A stretch of DNA of 64,000 bases, taken from positions 2,852,001 to 2,916,000 of the forward strand of contig NZ_CP079216.1 of assembly GCF_019316905.1 (NCBI RefSeq). Direction: 5' to 3'. This DNA comes from Tessaracoccus palaemonis. Its GTDB lineage: Bacteria > Actinomycetota > Actinomycetes > Propionibacteriales > Propionibacteriaceae. This document shows positions 18,477-26,582 of the stretch, in pieces. The first letter of the stretch is position 1. Each line of letters opens with the position of its first letter. The position numbers and the translations under genes were made by a program. The notes beneath the pieces were generated by a model, which saw only the letters and a program-made list of their open reading frames with translations, was not told the DNA's origin and ran no database searches.

Positions 18477-19988
18477 ATGAGACTCCGCCTCGCCCCATCG
18501 CTCGCAGGAATACTGGCCGCCGGCCTGTTGCTGACGGGCTGCGCCGGCGGAGGAACCGGCGACGCGACGACCTCCGCGCCCGCCGACACGGCCGCCTCGA
18601 TCGAGGTCGGGTCCCTGTACGAGCCGAGCAACCTGAGCAACGTCGACGCCGGCGGCCAGGGCGTCACCGAGGCGTTCAGCGGCAACGTCTACGAGTCGCT
18701 GATGAAGCTCGACGACGACGGCTCCGTCACCCCACTCCTCGCCGAGGACTACTCGGTCAGCGACGACGGCCTGACCTACACCTTCACCCTCCGCGACGGT
18801 GTGAAGTTCCACTCCGGCAAGGAGTTGACGGCCGACGATGTCGTCTCCAGCTTCGAGCGTGTCACGGCCGACGACTCCCAGGCGGCGCGCAAGTCCAGCT
18901 ACGCCGTCGTCTCCGACGTCGAGGCCACCGACGACTCCACCGTCACCTTCACCCTCTCGCAGCGCTCCATCTCGTTCCCGTACCTGATGGCCTACGTGTG
19001 GATCGTGAACCCGGACCTCGCCGACGCCAAGACCGACGCCGACGGCACCGGCCCCTACTCGTTCGACGAGTGGCAGCGCGGCAGCACGCTCAGCCTCGTC
19101 CGCAACGACGACTACTGGGGCGACCCGGCCAAGAACGGCCGCGTGACCTTCCACTACTTCACCGACGCGAGCGCCGAGTCCAACGCGCTGCTCACCGGCG
19201 AGATCGACCTGATCACCAGCATCCAGAGCCCCGACTCGCTGACCCAGTTCGAGAACAACGAGGACTTCACGATCTCCGAGGGCACCTCCACCACCAAGGA
19301 GCTGCTGGCCTTCAACGACCGCGTCGCCCCGTTCGACGACTCCCGCGTCCGACGCGCCATCTACTCCGCCCTCGACCGCGAGAAGCTCCTCGACGCCATC
19401 TGGGACGGCCGCGGCACGCTGATCGGCTCGATGGTTCCCCCCACCGACCCGTGGTACGAGGACCTCACCTCCGTGAACCCGTACGACCCCGAGCTCTCCA
19501 AGCAGCTGCTCTCCGAGGCCGGCCTGGCCGACGGGTTCTCCTTCACGCTCTCGACCCCGAACTACGACCCGCACCCCGAGGTCGCGGAGTTCCTGCAGTC
19601 CGAGCTGGCGAAGGTCGGCATCACCGTCGACATCAAGGTCATCACCGCCGACGAGTGGTACACCGACGTCTACCAGAACCTCGACTTCGAGGCGACGCTG
19701 CAGGAGCACGTCAACGACCGCGACGTCGTCTGGTACGCCAACCCCGACTTCTACTGGGGCTACGACAACGCCGACGTCCAGGAGCTCGTCGCCTCCGCCG
19801 AGCAGGCTGAGACCACCGACGAGCAGACCGAGGACCTGAAGAAGGCCAACGAGATCATCGCGACCGAGGCCGCCAGCAACTGGCTGTACCTGTACCCGCA
19901 GATCGTCGTCGCCTCCTCCGACGTCACCGGCTTCCCCGTCAACGGCCTGAACTCGCAGTTCTACGTGTACAACATCGAGAAGGCCTGA
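18477..19988 (+). CDS. Peptide/nickel-type ABC transporter substrate-binding lipoprotein (SBP family 5)
   Basis: 503 residues. A lipoprotein signal with lipobox LLTGC (Cys about 22) anchors it outside the membrane; a GGGTGDATTSAPAD linker follows. The body has family 5 signatures: YESLMKLDDDGSVTPLLAEDYSVSDDGLTYTFTLRDGVKFHSGKELTADDVVSSFERV. It binds the substrate of the four-gene transporter that follows, most likely an oligopeptide or similar compound; specificity is not visible. The start ATG has AAGGA upstream (CCAAAGGACGTGAC). First gene of a five-gene operon ending at 23632. Confidence 0.92.
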   Translation: MRLRLAPSLAGILAAGLLLTGCAGGGTGDATTSAPADTAASIEVGSLYEPSNLSNVDAGGQGVTEAFSGNVYESLMKLDDDGSVTPLLAEDYSVSDDGLTYTFTLRDGVKFHSGKELTADDVVSSFERVTADDSQAARKSSYAVVSDVEATDDSTVTFTLSQRSISFPYLMAYVWIVNPDLADAKTDADGTGPYSFDEWQRGSTLSLVRNDDYWGDPAKNGRVTFHYFTDASAESNALLTGEIDLITSIQSPDSLTQFENNEDFTISEGTSTTKELLAFNDRVAPFDDSRVRRAIYSALDREKLLDAIWDGRGTLIGSMVPPTDPWYEDLTSVNPYDPELSKQLLSEAGLADGFSFTLSTPNYDPHPEVAEFLQSELAKVGITVDIKVITADEWYTDVYQNLDFEATLQEHVNDRDVVWYANPDFYWGYDNADVQELVASAEQAETTDEQTEDLKKANEIIATEAASNWLYLYPQIVVASSDVTGFPVNGLNSQFYVYNIEKA

Positions 19989-20026
19989 CATCCTGAACCC
20001 GATGACGGAAGGCGGTGCGCCCACCT

Positions 20027-20992
20027 GTGGCTAGTTACCTGGTGCGGCGCACCGCCTTTCTGCTGCTCAGCTTCGCCGCCGCGATGCTGCTGATCTTCCT
20101 GCTGCTGCGCGTGCTGCCGGGCGACCCGGCCAACGCGCTGCTGTCGCTCGACGCGACCGACGAGCAGATTGCCGCCGCCCGCGCGCAGGTGGGCTCCGAC
20201 CAGCCCATCGGCACGCAGCTGCTGAACTGGGTGGGCGACGTGGCGCGCCTCGACCTCGGCACCTCGTTCACCTCCGGCACGGCCGTGCTGCCCGAGATCG
20301 CCTCGCGGCTGGGCGTGACCATCCCGCTGACGCTCATCTCGTTCGTCATCTCGGTCGTGCTGGCGGCGGCGCTCGGCTACTACGCGGCGGTCCGCTCCCA
20401 CACCCGGCTGGGCGTGGCGGTCGCCGCCGTCGCGCAGGTCGGCATCGCGGTGCCGGTGTTCTGGATCGGCATCCTGCTGGTGTGGGTGTTCGCGCTCACG
20501 CTGCGGCTCCTGCCGTCGGGCGGCTTCCCCCGCGAGGACTGGGCCGACCCCCTCGACGCGCTGCGGTCCCTGCTGCTGCCCATCTGCACCATCGTGATCG
20601 TCATGACCGCCTCGCTCGTGCGCTACGTGCGCTCGGCCGTGCTCGACGTCCTCGACAGCGACTATCTGCGCAACGCCCAGGCCCTCGGCGCGACGCCGGG
20701 CGAGGCGTTCCGACGACACGGCGTGCGCAACGCGTCGGTGCCCGTCATCTCCATCCTGGGCATCGAGCTGGCCTCGACGCTGCTCGGCGCCGTCGTCGTC
20801 GAGTCGGTGTTCACGCTGCCCGGACTAGGGTCGATGCTGACCAAGGCCATCGAGACCCACGACTACCCGTCCATCCAGGGGGTCCTGCTCGTGACGACGT
20901 TCCTGGTGCTGGTGATCGGCTTCGCCGCCGACATCGTGCAGCGCGTCGTCGACCCGCGGCTCCGCTCCAGCCTCTCGGGGGCCCACGCATGA
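20027..20992 (+). CDS. ABC transporter permease, DppB type
   Basis: 321 residues with six membrane helices, of the BPD_transp_1 family. Starts MASYLVRRTAFLLLSFAAAMLLIFLLLRVLPGDPANAL, the DppB/OppB N-terminus; the ATPase-coupling EAA-like loop is ...RNAQALGATPGEAFRRHGVRNASVPVISILG. The GTG at 20027 gives this start, with GGAAGGCGG upstream; a GTG at 20015 would add four residues. Follows the binding protein by 38 bp and overlaps the next permease by 4 bp. Confidence 0.92.
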   Translation: MASYLVRRTAFLLLSFAAAMLLIFLLLRVLPGDPANALLSLDATDEQIAAARAQVGSDQPIGTQLLNWVGDVARLDLGTSFTSGTAVLPEIASRLGVTIPLTLISFVISVVLAAALGYYAAVRSHTRLGVAVAAVAQVGIAVPVFWIGILLVWVFALTLRLLPSGGFPREDWADPLDALRSLLLPICTIVIVMTASLVRYVRSAVLDVLDSDYLRNAQALGATPGEAFRRHGVRNASVPVISILGIELASTLLGAVVVESVFTLPGLGSMLTKAIETHDYPSIQGVLLVTTFLVLVIGFAADIVQRVVDPRLRSSLSGAHA

Positions 20993-21849
20993 GCGCGTCG
21001 GTGACGGGCACGATCGTCGAGGTGCGGCCGCACCGTCGACGGTGGCCCGCGTCGCTCACGATCGGCGTGGTGCTGCTCGCCTTCGTCACCGTTGTCGCGC
21101 TCGTCTCGCTGGTCTGGCTGCCGTATGAGCTGTCCGACACCTCCGGCTCGCGGCTCGAGTCGCCCAGCGCCCAGCACTGGCTCGGCACGGACAAACTCGG
21201 CCGCGACACCTTCAGCTACGTCATGGTCGGCACCCGCATCGCGCTCACCGTCGGGCTGTCGAGCGCGGTCATCGCCATGGTCGTCGGGCTGGTGCTCGGC
21301 ACGGCGGCGGCCTTCCTCGGCGGCTGGCTCGACGACGTCGCATCGTCGCTGCTCGACGTCGTGATCGCGTTCCCGACGCTGCTGCTGGCCATGCTGATCG
21401 GTGCCACGCAAGGCGCGAGCCTGACGTCGGCGGTGTGGTCGATCGGCCTGGCGGCCTCCGCCGTCGTCGCCCGGCTCACCCGCATCCTGGCCAAGAGGCT
21501 GCTGCAACAGCAGTTCGTCACCGCCGCCCGCACGTCGGGCACCGGCTGGTTCGGGATCATCCGGCTGCACCTGCTGCCGAACATGTGGCCGACGCTGGTC
21601 GTCACCGCGGCCCTGATCTTCGGCACCGCCGTCCTCGCCGAGGCGAGCCTGAGCTACCTGGGCCTGGGCGTCCCGCCGCCCAACTCGTCGCTCGGCCGGC
21701 TGCTGCAGGGCGCGCAGGCCACCGTGCTCAACGCGCCGTGGGCGGCGATCGCGCCGGGCGTGATGATCGTCGCCATCGTGCTGGGTGCCAACTTCCTCGC
21801 CGACGGGCTGCGCGAGCGCTTCGACCCGACGAGGAGGACCCGCGCATGA
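20989..21849 (+). CDS. ABC transporter permease, DppC type
   Basis: 286 residues, about six hydrophobic helices. Has the DppC features: N-terminal helix, HWLGTDKLGRDTFSYVMVGTRIALTVGL, the coupling loop FVTAARTSGTGWFGIIRLHLLPNMWPTLVV, and C-terminal LSYLGLGVPPPNSSLGRLLQGAQ. Pairs with the upstream permease to form the channel. ATGA overlaps at both ends indicate translational coupling with dppB-like and dppD-like genes. Confidence 0.92.
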   Translation: MSASVTGTIVEVRPHRRRWPASLTIGVVLLAFVTVVALVSLVWLPYELSDTSGSRLESPSAQHWLGTDKLGRDTFSYVMVGTRIALTVGLSSAVIAMVVGLVLGTAAAFLGGWLDDVASSLLDVVIAFPTLLLAMLIGATQGASLTSAVWSIGLAASAVVARLTRILAKRLLQQQFVTAARTSGTGWFGIIRLHLLPNMWPTLVVTAALIFGTAVLAEASLSYLGLGVPPPNSSLGRLLQGAQATVLNAPWAAIAPGVMIVAIVLGANFLADGLRERFDPTRRTRA

Positions 21850-22646
21850 GCATCGAGGTACGCGACCTGAGTATCTCGCTGGCCACGTCAGGGCGCCGGC
21901 TCGTGGAGGGGCTGTCGTTCAGCCTGGCGCCGGGCGAGCGGCTCGGCATCATCGGCGAGTCGGGTTCCGGCAAGTCGGTGACCATCTTCTCGCTGCTCGG
22001 CCTGCTGCCCCGCGGGCTGGTGGCCGACGGGTCTGTCGAGATCTCCGGCACGCAGGTCGTCGGCGCCCGCCCCGCGGACCTGCGCACGCTGCGCGGCGCC
22101 CAGGCGGCGATCGTCTTCCAGGAGCCCGCCACCGCGCTCGACCCGCTGACCCGCGTCGGCGACCTGATCGCCGAGCCGCTGGCCCGCCACCGGGGGCTCC
22201 GAGGAGGAGAGCTCGACGAGGCGGTCCGCGCCGCGCTGCGGGAGGTGTCGCTGCCCGACGACCGTCGCACCGTCCGGTCCTTCCCGCACGAGATCTCCGG
22301 CGGCCAGCGGCAGCGGGTCGCGATCGCGATGGCCCTGGCCTGTCAGCCGCGGTTCCTGCTGGCCGACGAGCCCACCACCGCCCTCGATGTCACGGTCCAG
22401 GCCGAGATCCTCGACCTGATCCGTCGGCTGTGCGAGGAGCGCGGGATGGGGCTGATCTTCGTCAGCCACGACCTCGCCGTCGTCGCCGGCATCGTCGACC
22501 GCGCGCTGGTCATGCAGCACGGACACGTCGTCGAGGAGGGTCCGATCGTCGACCTGGTGAACCGCCCGCAGCACCCGTACACCGCGTCGCTGGTGGCCAG
22601 CGCGCGGGCGCTGGAGCAGGCCCTCGCGACGGGAGAACTGCCATGA
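21846..22646 (+). CDS. ABC transporter ATP-binding protein, DppD type
   Basis: 266 residues. Walker A GESGSGKS (residues about 38-45), Q-loop FQEP, signature SGGQRQR, Walker B FLLADEPTTALD, switch His in VSHDLAVVAG, and C-terminal HPYTASLVASA, the oligopeptide-transporter ATPase tail. Energises transport with its partner encoded next, overlapping by 4 bp. The usual C-terminal Fe-S cysteines of long DppD proteins are absent, as the protein ends soon after the HPYT motif. Confidence 0.92.
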   Translation: MSIEVRDLSISLATSGRRLVEGLSFSLAPGERLGIIGESGSGKSVTIFSLLGLLPRGLVADGSVEISGTQVVGARPADLRTLRGAQAAIVFQEPATALDPLTRVGDLIAEPLARHRGLRGGELDEAVRAALREVSLPDDRRTVRSFPHEISGGQRQRVAIAMALACQPRFLLADEPTTALDVTVQAEILDLIRRLCEERGMGLIFVSHDLAVVAGIVDRALVMQHGHVVEEGPIVDLVNRPQHPYTASLVASARALEQALATGELP

Positions 22647-23632
22647 CCGGCGAGCCCACCGTGGGACCGCCCGACCAGCCCATCGGCAACGCCGAGCCCC
22701 TTGTCACCCCGTCTCCCATCGGGGGCAGCGAGATCGCTGGACCGAGCCGTGCAGCCACCGGGCATCAGGCCGGCGGCGACGTCGAGGCCCATGTCAGCCC
22801 CACCGACGACAGCCCCGGCGAAGGAGGCGGTGCGGGCCGAGTGGGTGGAAACCAGCCGCGCGCGTCGGCCGCCGGCCAGACCCCGCGGCTGGCGCTGGAG
22901 TGTGTGACGTTCACCTACCGCGGCGCCGCGGCCCCGGCGCTGCGCGATGCGACGTTCGCCGTGCGCGGCAGCCTGGGGATCGTCGGCGAGTCGGGATCGG
23001 GCAAGTCGACGACGCTGAACCTGCTGCTGGGGCTGCTACGGCCGTCCTCGGGTCGGGTGTTGTTCGACGGCGAGGAGCTCCGGGGCGCAGCCCGCGTCCG
23101 GGCGCTGCGCCGCGCGGTGCAGCCCGTCTTCCAGGACCCGTACGCATCGCTGGACCCGCGCATGCGCGTGGACCGGATCGTCGGCGAGCCGCTCGCATCA
23201 CTCGGGATCGCGTCGGGCGCCGCGGCGAAGCAGAAGGTCCGCGACGCCCTGGCCGACGTCGGCCTCGACGACGACACCCTGGCGCGCTACCCGCACGAGT
23301 TCTCCGGCGGTCAGCGGCAGCGGATCGCGATCGCCCGGGCGCTGGTCACCGACCCGGCGATCCTGATCGCCGACGAGCCCGTCAGCGCACTCGACGTGAC
23401 CACCCGGATCGACGTGATCGCCCTGCTGGACCGGCTCCGCCGCGGCCGCGGCCTGTCGGTGGTGATGGTGTCGCACGACGTCAGCGTCGTCGCGGCGCTG
23501 TGCGACGACACCGTCGTACTGAAGGACGGTGAGGTCGTCGAGCAGGGGCCCACCATGCAGGTCCTCTACTCCCCCGCACACCCCTACACCGCGCAGCTGA
23601 TCTCCGCCATCGCCACCCTCCCGACCGCCTGA
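22643..23632 (+). CDS. ABC transporter ATP-binding protein, DppF type, with unusual N-terminal linker
   Basis: 329 residues. The ATPase core begins around residue 82 (LALECVTFTYRG), with Walker A GESGSGKST, Q-loop FQDPYASLDPRMRV, signature FSGGQRQR, Walker B ILIADEPVSALD and VSHDVSVVAALC. The first ~80 residues (MTGEPTVGPPDQPIGNAEPL...) are Gly/Pro/Ala-rich with no domain I recognise and are unusual for DppF. The ATG overlaps the previous stop by 4 bp and no later start with a ribosome site is evident, so the extension appears real. The last bases of this gene (ACCGCCTGACCGCCCCG with flank) reappear at 36312, beyond the defence island. Confidence 0.9.
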   Translation: MTGEPTVGPPDQPIGNAEPLVTPSPIGGSEIAGPSRAATGHQAGGDVEAHVSPTDDSPGEGGGAGRVGGNQPRASAAGQTPRLALECVTFTYRGAAAPALRDATFAVRGSLGIVGESGSGKSTTLNLLLGLLRPSSGRVLFDGEELRGAARVRALRRAVQPVFQDPYASLDPRMRVDRIVGEPLASLGIASGAAAKQKVRDALADVGLDDDTLARYPHEFSGGQRQRIAIARALVTDPAILIADEPVSALDVTTRIDVIALLDRLRRGRGLSVVMVSHDVSVVAALCDDTVVLKDGEVVEQGPTMQVLYSPAHPYTAQLISAIATLPTA

Positions 23633-23762
23633 CCGCCCCGCCCGGCCCCTCCCCCGCCGGCCGCGATGAGCACGACACACTTGTCGTCGCGCGAAATCGC
23701 GATGTGAACGTTGCCTGCCGCTACGAGCAGGAGGATGTGCTCATCGAAGCGGTCAGGCGACG
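23624..23762. repeat. Left flanking direct repeat of the 23.8-36.3 kb island
   Basis: Begins in the last codons of the transporter ATPase gene, contains a family A repeat (23665-23745) and ends GCGGTCAGGCGACG. It matches 36312-36442 in the same orientation, with one ~8-bp indel and a few substitutions. A partial extra repeat of its tail (GAGCAGGAGGATCTGCTCAT and onward) follows at 23762-23800 and supplies the stop of the helicase gene. Confidence 0.85.
23665..23745. repeat. Family A palindromic repeat
   Basis: 81 bp with one end GATGAGCACGACACACTTGT and the other end, on the opposite strand, GATGAGCACATCCTCCTGCT. Same arrangement as 36344-36424 and inverted relative to 37879-37959. Confidence 0.85.
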
Positions 23763-23789
23763 AGCAGGAGGATCTGCTCATCGATGCGG

Positions 23790-25394
23790 TCAGGCGACGG
23801 GCAACTCCTCGCCCTCGTCCGACCTGACCGGAGACGTCGGCTTCGACAGCAGCCGCTCACGTTCAGCAGCGACGACGTCGCGCGCCAGGTCCGCCTCCGA
23901 CACGTCGTATGCCTCGGGCGCGTGCTGGGCGATGTCGCTGTCGCGCGCGAAGGCCTCGAACAGGTGAGCCTTCTCGGCAAGAAGCTGCGTGATGCGCTGA
24001 TCGACGCCCTCCTCCGAGATGAGCCGGTGCACCTGGACCGAGTTGAGCTGGCCCATCCGACGCGCTCGTGCGATCGCCTGCCACTCGGTCGTCGGCTTGA
24101 TCTGGGGCTCGCAGATGATGATCACCGACGCGGCCTGGATGTTGAGCCCGACGCCGCCGGCGATGATCTGCGAGATGAGCACCCCCCCTCCCTTGGCCTT
24201 CGTGAAGTCATCGACCATCCGCTGGCGGTCAACAGGAGAGACACGCCCGCTCAGGATCCCGAACGTCTTCCCCGGTATCAACGTTTCAACCTCTTCAAGC
24301 ACCGCGAGGAAGTGCGAGAAGACGATGACCTTCCGCCCATCCTGTTCAGCCTCCTGCACGATCTCCAGCAGTCGCTGCATCTTCATGGAGCGACTACCCT
24401 CGAGCATCGCGGCCTGCCGAAGACCCATGAAACTGCTGTCGATCGCCGCCTGCCGATAGCGGTCAGCATCGTGGACCGACAGGGGGAGGACCTCGTCAAC
24501 CTCCACCAGCTCCGGCAGCTCCCGCAGGACATCCTCCTGGTTCCGGCGAAGGTATACGGGTGCCACCTGGCGTCGGAACTTCCTGGCCGACATTCCCGCA
24601 CCAAACGTGTTGAGATCGGGACGGACGTAGTGCACCAGGGTGCGGAACTCATCCAGCCGGTTCTCCATGGGTGTGCCCGTCATGAGGATCGAGCGCCTCG
24701 TTCGTTCAAGGATCGCAAGGGTCCGCGTGGTGCGCTGGGCTGCGGGGTTCTTGATGTAGTGGGCTTCGTCGACGATGACACACCCCAACGGCACCTTGTC
24801 CAGGTCGCACTCGCCCTCGAGCCACCGCAGGCTCTCGAACGTGGTGACGCCCACGCCTCCACGACGCACCCAGGCGCTCAGGGCATCGTCGCGCCCGGGG
24901 CCGTGGAGCCTGTGCGGGGTGAGTCTCGACTTGGAGCGGACCTCCCGCACCCAGTTGGTCACCACCGCGGCAGGGCAGATCACGAGGAAGAAGTACTCGC
25001 CCTTGGCGCGCAGATGCGCCAGCACCGAGATGGCTTCGACGGTCTTCCCGAGGCCCATCTCATCCCCGATGATCACCCGCTCCTGCGCGATGGCAAAGCG
25101 CGCCGCGAACTGCTGATACCCACGGAGGTTCGCCGTGAAGTAGGTGATATCGAGCTCGACCTTCCTCACTGCCTCGATGATCTCGACAGGGATATCACCA
25201 TGGGTCTTCGCCTCGTCTTCGGTGTTGAATCCGAGCTCCGAAATCAGCGCGAAGTAGTCGGCCGGACGAGCCAGGAAGTCCTTCCACACGTCCTTGTTCG
25301 GCCTCTCGGCACCACCGAGGAGCGGCGCTGCACGCTTTCGAAGCGAATCAGCAGCTGCGGGAAAGGCTCCTGCTGACGCGCTGCCGGAGCACAC
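23790..25394 (-). CDS. SNF2-type helicase, C-terminal part (downstream of frameshift)
   Basis: 534 codons contain the whole SNF2 motor: NLRGYQQFAARFAIAQERVIIGDEMGLGKTVEAI (motifs Q and I), VICPAAVVTNWVRE (Ia), VIVDEAHYIKN (II), SILMTGTPMENRLDEF (III), KVIVFSHFLAVLEEVE (IV), ISQIIAGGVGLNIQAA (V) and EWQAIARARRMGQ (VI). The listed start is a GTG at 25394, but the natural protein probably begins with the preceding gene fragment (25244-26458) in another frame. The frame change must lie between about 25350 and 25415: a TGA blocks this frame upstream and the other frame becomes meaningless downstream. Its stop lies inside repeat sequence. Likely DNA translocase of the island. Confidence 0.85.
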   Translation of the reverse strand: MCSGSASAGAFPAAADSLRKRAAPLLGGAERPNKDVWKDFLARPADYFALISELGFNTEDEAKTHGDIPVEIIEAVRKVELDITYFTANLRGYQQFAARFAIAQERVIIGDEMGLGKTVEAISVLAHLRAKGEYFFLVICPAAVVTNWVREVRSKSRLTPHRLHGPGRDDALSAWVRRGGVGVTTFESLRWLEGECDLDKVPLGCVIVDEAHYIKNPAAQRTTRTLAILERTRRSILMTGTPMENRLDEFRTLVHYVRPDLNTFGAGMSARKFRRQVAPVYLRRNQEDVLRELPELVEVDEVLPLSVHDADRYRQAAIDSSFMGLRQAAMLEGSRSMKMQRLLEIVQEAEQDGRKVIVFSHFLAVLEEVETLIPGKTFGILSGRVSPVDRQRMVDDFTKAKGGGVLISQIIAGGVGLNIQAASVIIICEPQIKPTTEWQAIARARRMGQLNSVQVHRLISEEGVDQRITQLLAEKAHLFEAFARDSDIAQHAPEAYDVSEADLARDVVAAERERLLSKPTSPVRSDEGEELPVA

Positions 25395-26458
25395 GATGAA
25401 GGCTCTCCCAACTCATCACCCAGCATGGCCAGCATCGCACGCACGTCGCGCCCATGCGCTTGCCCGTCGTCCCCTGCGCTCCTACGTGCGGTGTCCCAGG
25501 CAGCGACGGCCCGCAGGAAGGACGAGGCCTCCTCGGTGCGACGCTTGACGTCGATCCGGCAGGGCATGTCTTCGAGGGTCGTGTGCCAGATGTTCTGCGC
25601 CGCACCCACTGACCGCACTGCACTGGTTGGTCCGATGCCGGGGATCTGCTCGAGAAATCTCCGAGCATCAAGCACACTCTGGACCGTCGTCAGGCCAGCC
25701 TGTTCGAGGGCACCCAGGTTGAGACGTCCTGCGGTGGCCTCGCGAAGACGCTCGACGGGCATCTCGTCGAGGAGTCTGTGCACCTCCGCGATCCGTAGGG
25801 CGTTGCCCGCCTCCACGGCCGCCTTACGCAGGGCCTCGACCCCCGCCAAGGCCTTCTCCAGTGCCTTCGCTGCCTCAATGTGGGTCTTGAAGTCCTTCCG
25901 CTGGTAGAGGCGCAGCTCGCTCGGACGGCATTGGAGCACCTCCGCCAGGCCGACGCTGGGATCGAGTGCCTGCTCGGGCGAGACACGACGGACATCCGGG
26001 ACACTCCGCAAGGCCTTGAGAGCGGACTCCACACCGGAAGAGCGGGCTCCGTCAACGCCTTTCACGAGCGCCGTCACCGCCTCTTCCGCAGCTCTGCGGT
26101 TCGCTCTCGAAAGGAACAGCCTCTTGATACCCCATGCCGGTCGGGCATGTTCAGCGAGCCGGACACCCTCAGTGACCACCCACTCGACCGCCCGCTCGTC
26201 CGCGGCCCGCAGCGGACGGAGCTGATTCACTCCCGCCAGCAGACCGATCTCCGGGGAACTCGGGCCGCGCAGAGGGAGAAGAGCCCAGGCAGGAGATGTG
26301 GGCGCAGAGTTCCTTACGCGCGCACGAAGGTCAGACCTGGCAGCCAAGGCGCCCTGCTTGAGGCCTTCTCGTGCCTGACGGGCGGCGGCTATGCGTAAGC
26401 TCCAGTCAGCGATCTGGGCTGCGGCAGCCTTACCGCGTTCACGCGTCGCCTGATCCAT
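25244..26458 (-). pseudogene. SNF2-type helicase, N-terminal part (frameshifted from the motor domain)
   Basis: Opens with MDQATRERGKAAAAQIADW and carries a helical region, then a helix-hairpin-helix-like segment DARRFLEQIPGIGPTSAVRSVGAAQ (near residue 275), which suggests DNA binding. After about residue 350 the frame turns into low-sense sequence (CGRTSWLVRPTTSR) while the motor domain continues in another frame. A single missing base near 25400, for example in the GGG of TTGGGAGAG, would explain this: adding one base joins both frames. Could be a sequencing error, a disabled gene or a real two-protein arrangement. Divergent from the DEAH helicase; ~125 bp separate the two starts. Confidence 0.75.
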
Positions 26459-26582
26459 GGACACATTGCCTTTCCGTCGCCGACCGCAACATCCCCCGTT
26501 GTGGGCGCTAGATTACTGACGAAGGGCGGGGCTCGTGCGCGCTCTCGAAGCTGCGGACGACCAACGACGGAGGACACAGGCA
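26459..26582. promoter_or_regulatory. Divergent intergenic region of the defence-like island
   Basis: 124 bp between the oppositely transcribed SNF2-type and DEAH helicase genes. It must hold both promoters. GGAGG at 26569-26573, 9 nt before the GTG at 26583, is the ribosome site that fixes the start of the rightward helicase. I could not identify clear -35/-10 pairs. Confidence 0.5.
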
